Assembly: GCF_010672525.1 (NCBI RefSeq)
Contig: NZ_JAAHGH010000010.1
Location: 1 to 64,000, forward strand
DNA: 64,000 nucleotides
Direction of reading: 5' to 3'
Source of the DNA: Okeania sp. SIO2B3
Lineage (GTDB): Bacteria; Cyanobacteriota; Cyanobacteriia; Cyanobacteriales; Microcoleaceae
The notes beneath the pieces are model-generated. The model had not been told where the DNA came from, ran no database searches, and worked only from the letters and a program-made list of their open reading frames with translations. Positions 63,695 through 64,000 of the stretch are shown one piece after another (position 1 is the first letter of the stretch; each line of letters starts with the position of its first letter). Position numbers and translations under genes: made by a program.

Positions 63695-64000
63695 AGATGG
63701 GGAGAGCAGGAGTGGAAAAAACTGTGAGTAGGGAATAAAGCTAAATACATCCTCTTTCTTTTAATCGGAGCTGAGGTAATTTGTCCCAAGTTTAATCAAT
63801 ACCATTACGGTTACAGGACTGCCTAATAATTGTCTGAGATTTTTGCCTCTAGGTTTGCTATAAATGTGAGAATTTTTAGCATTTTCTGGTCAGTTTAGAT
63901 TGATACTAATACCGAGAGAGATGCTATTTCAAAGGGAGTTTTAACTATTGTTAAATTATCCGGTTTGTATAAACTTATGATTTCAACTAAAGCTGTTAGT
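63695..64000. other. Right-end spacer
   Basis: AT-rich sequence with no complete ORF and no repeat family recognised. A short open stretch near the edge (TTTGTATAAACTTATGATTT region) is too short to assign. Confidence 0.4.

Overview
The window looks like chromosome from a filamentous, low-GC cyanobacterium of the Oscillatoriales (Trichodesmium, Okeania or Lyngbya type). The evidence is the many HIP1 octamers (GCGATCGC), typical cyanobacterial families (PxcA/CemA, DUF3598, DUF6825, ABC1 kinase, Hps-type polysaccharide enzymes, pentapeptide proteins), long AT-rich spacers, heptameric short tandem repeats, and many small nested non-autonomous elements. The genus is inferred from style only. I saw no rRNA, tRNA or CRISPR array.

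Layout. 1-1000: gene remnants, one split by a small inverted-repeat element. 1.2-5.5 kb (minus strand): three small membrane proteins next to an OmpR-type two-component pair resembling RppA/RppB. 5.8-10.2 kb (minus): DUF3598, DUF2752, an alpha/beta esterase and a secreted SMP-30/gluconolactonase-like protein. 10.8-18.6 kb: Xaa-Pro aminopeptidase, a secreted DUF642-like protein, a transposase relic and a 1203-residue hybrid kinase/receiver/nucleotide cyclase. 18.6-25 kb: three pentapeptide-repeat genes separated by nested MITE-like elements and a decayed tnpB. 25.6-33.7 kb: HD-type phosphohydrolase, WecG/TagA glycosyltransferase, Ser/Thr kinase, DUF6825 and an ABC1/UbiB kinase. 33.7-38.9 kb: an intact TnpB, a kinase-FGE fusion whose end looks like the variable region of a diversity-generating retroelement (DGR), and a REP-associated tyrosine transposase (RAYT) embedded in REP palindromes and arrays. 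39-53 kb: a glycogen-to-trehalose region (glgX, treZ, treY) interrupted by a vWA gene carrying an in-frame stop, a second TnpB, a small HTH regulator with a palindromic operator, a methyltransferase-like gene and a relic copy of the treY 5' end. 53-64 kb: cobU, a tnpB pseudogene, hpsE-like and second GT2 glycosyltransferases, a WcaF/HpsU-like acetyltransferase, pxcA, thioredoxin and fabG.

How the genes fit together. GlgX debranches glycogen, TreY isomerises the reducing end of maltodextrins to trehalosyl units and TreZ releases trehalose, probably as an osmolyte route. The two GT2 enzymes, the WcaF-like acetyltransferase and the distant WecG enzyme suggest extracellular polysaccharide synthesis, as in hormogonium or motility slime. 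The rest is regulatory or housekeeping.

The most notable content is the mobile-element ecology. One element family has seven recognisable members, six of them complete and each flanked by a 5-bp TAnnT duplication. A second family supplies stop codons to neighbouring genes. A RAYT/REP system has expanded into arrays and apparently entered a kinase reading frame. The kinase-FGE gene is a probable DGR target, although no reverse transcriptase or template repeat lies in the window.
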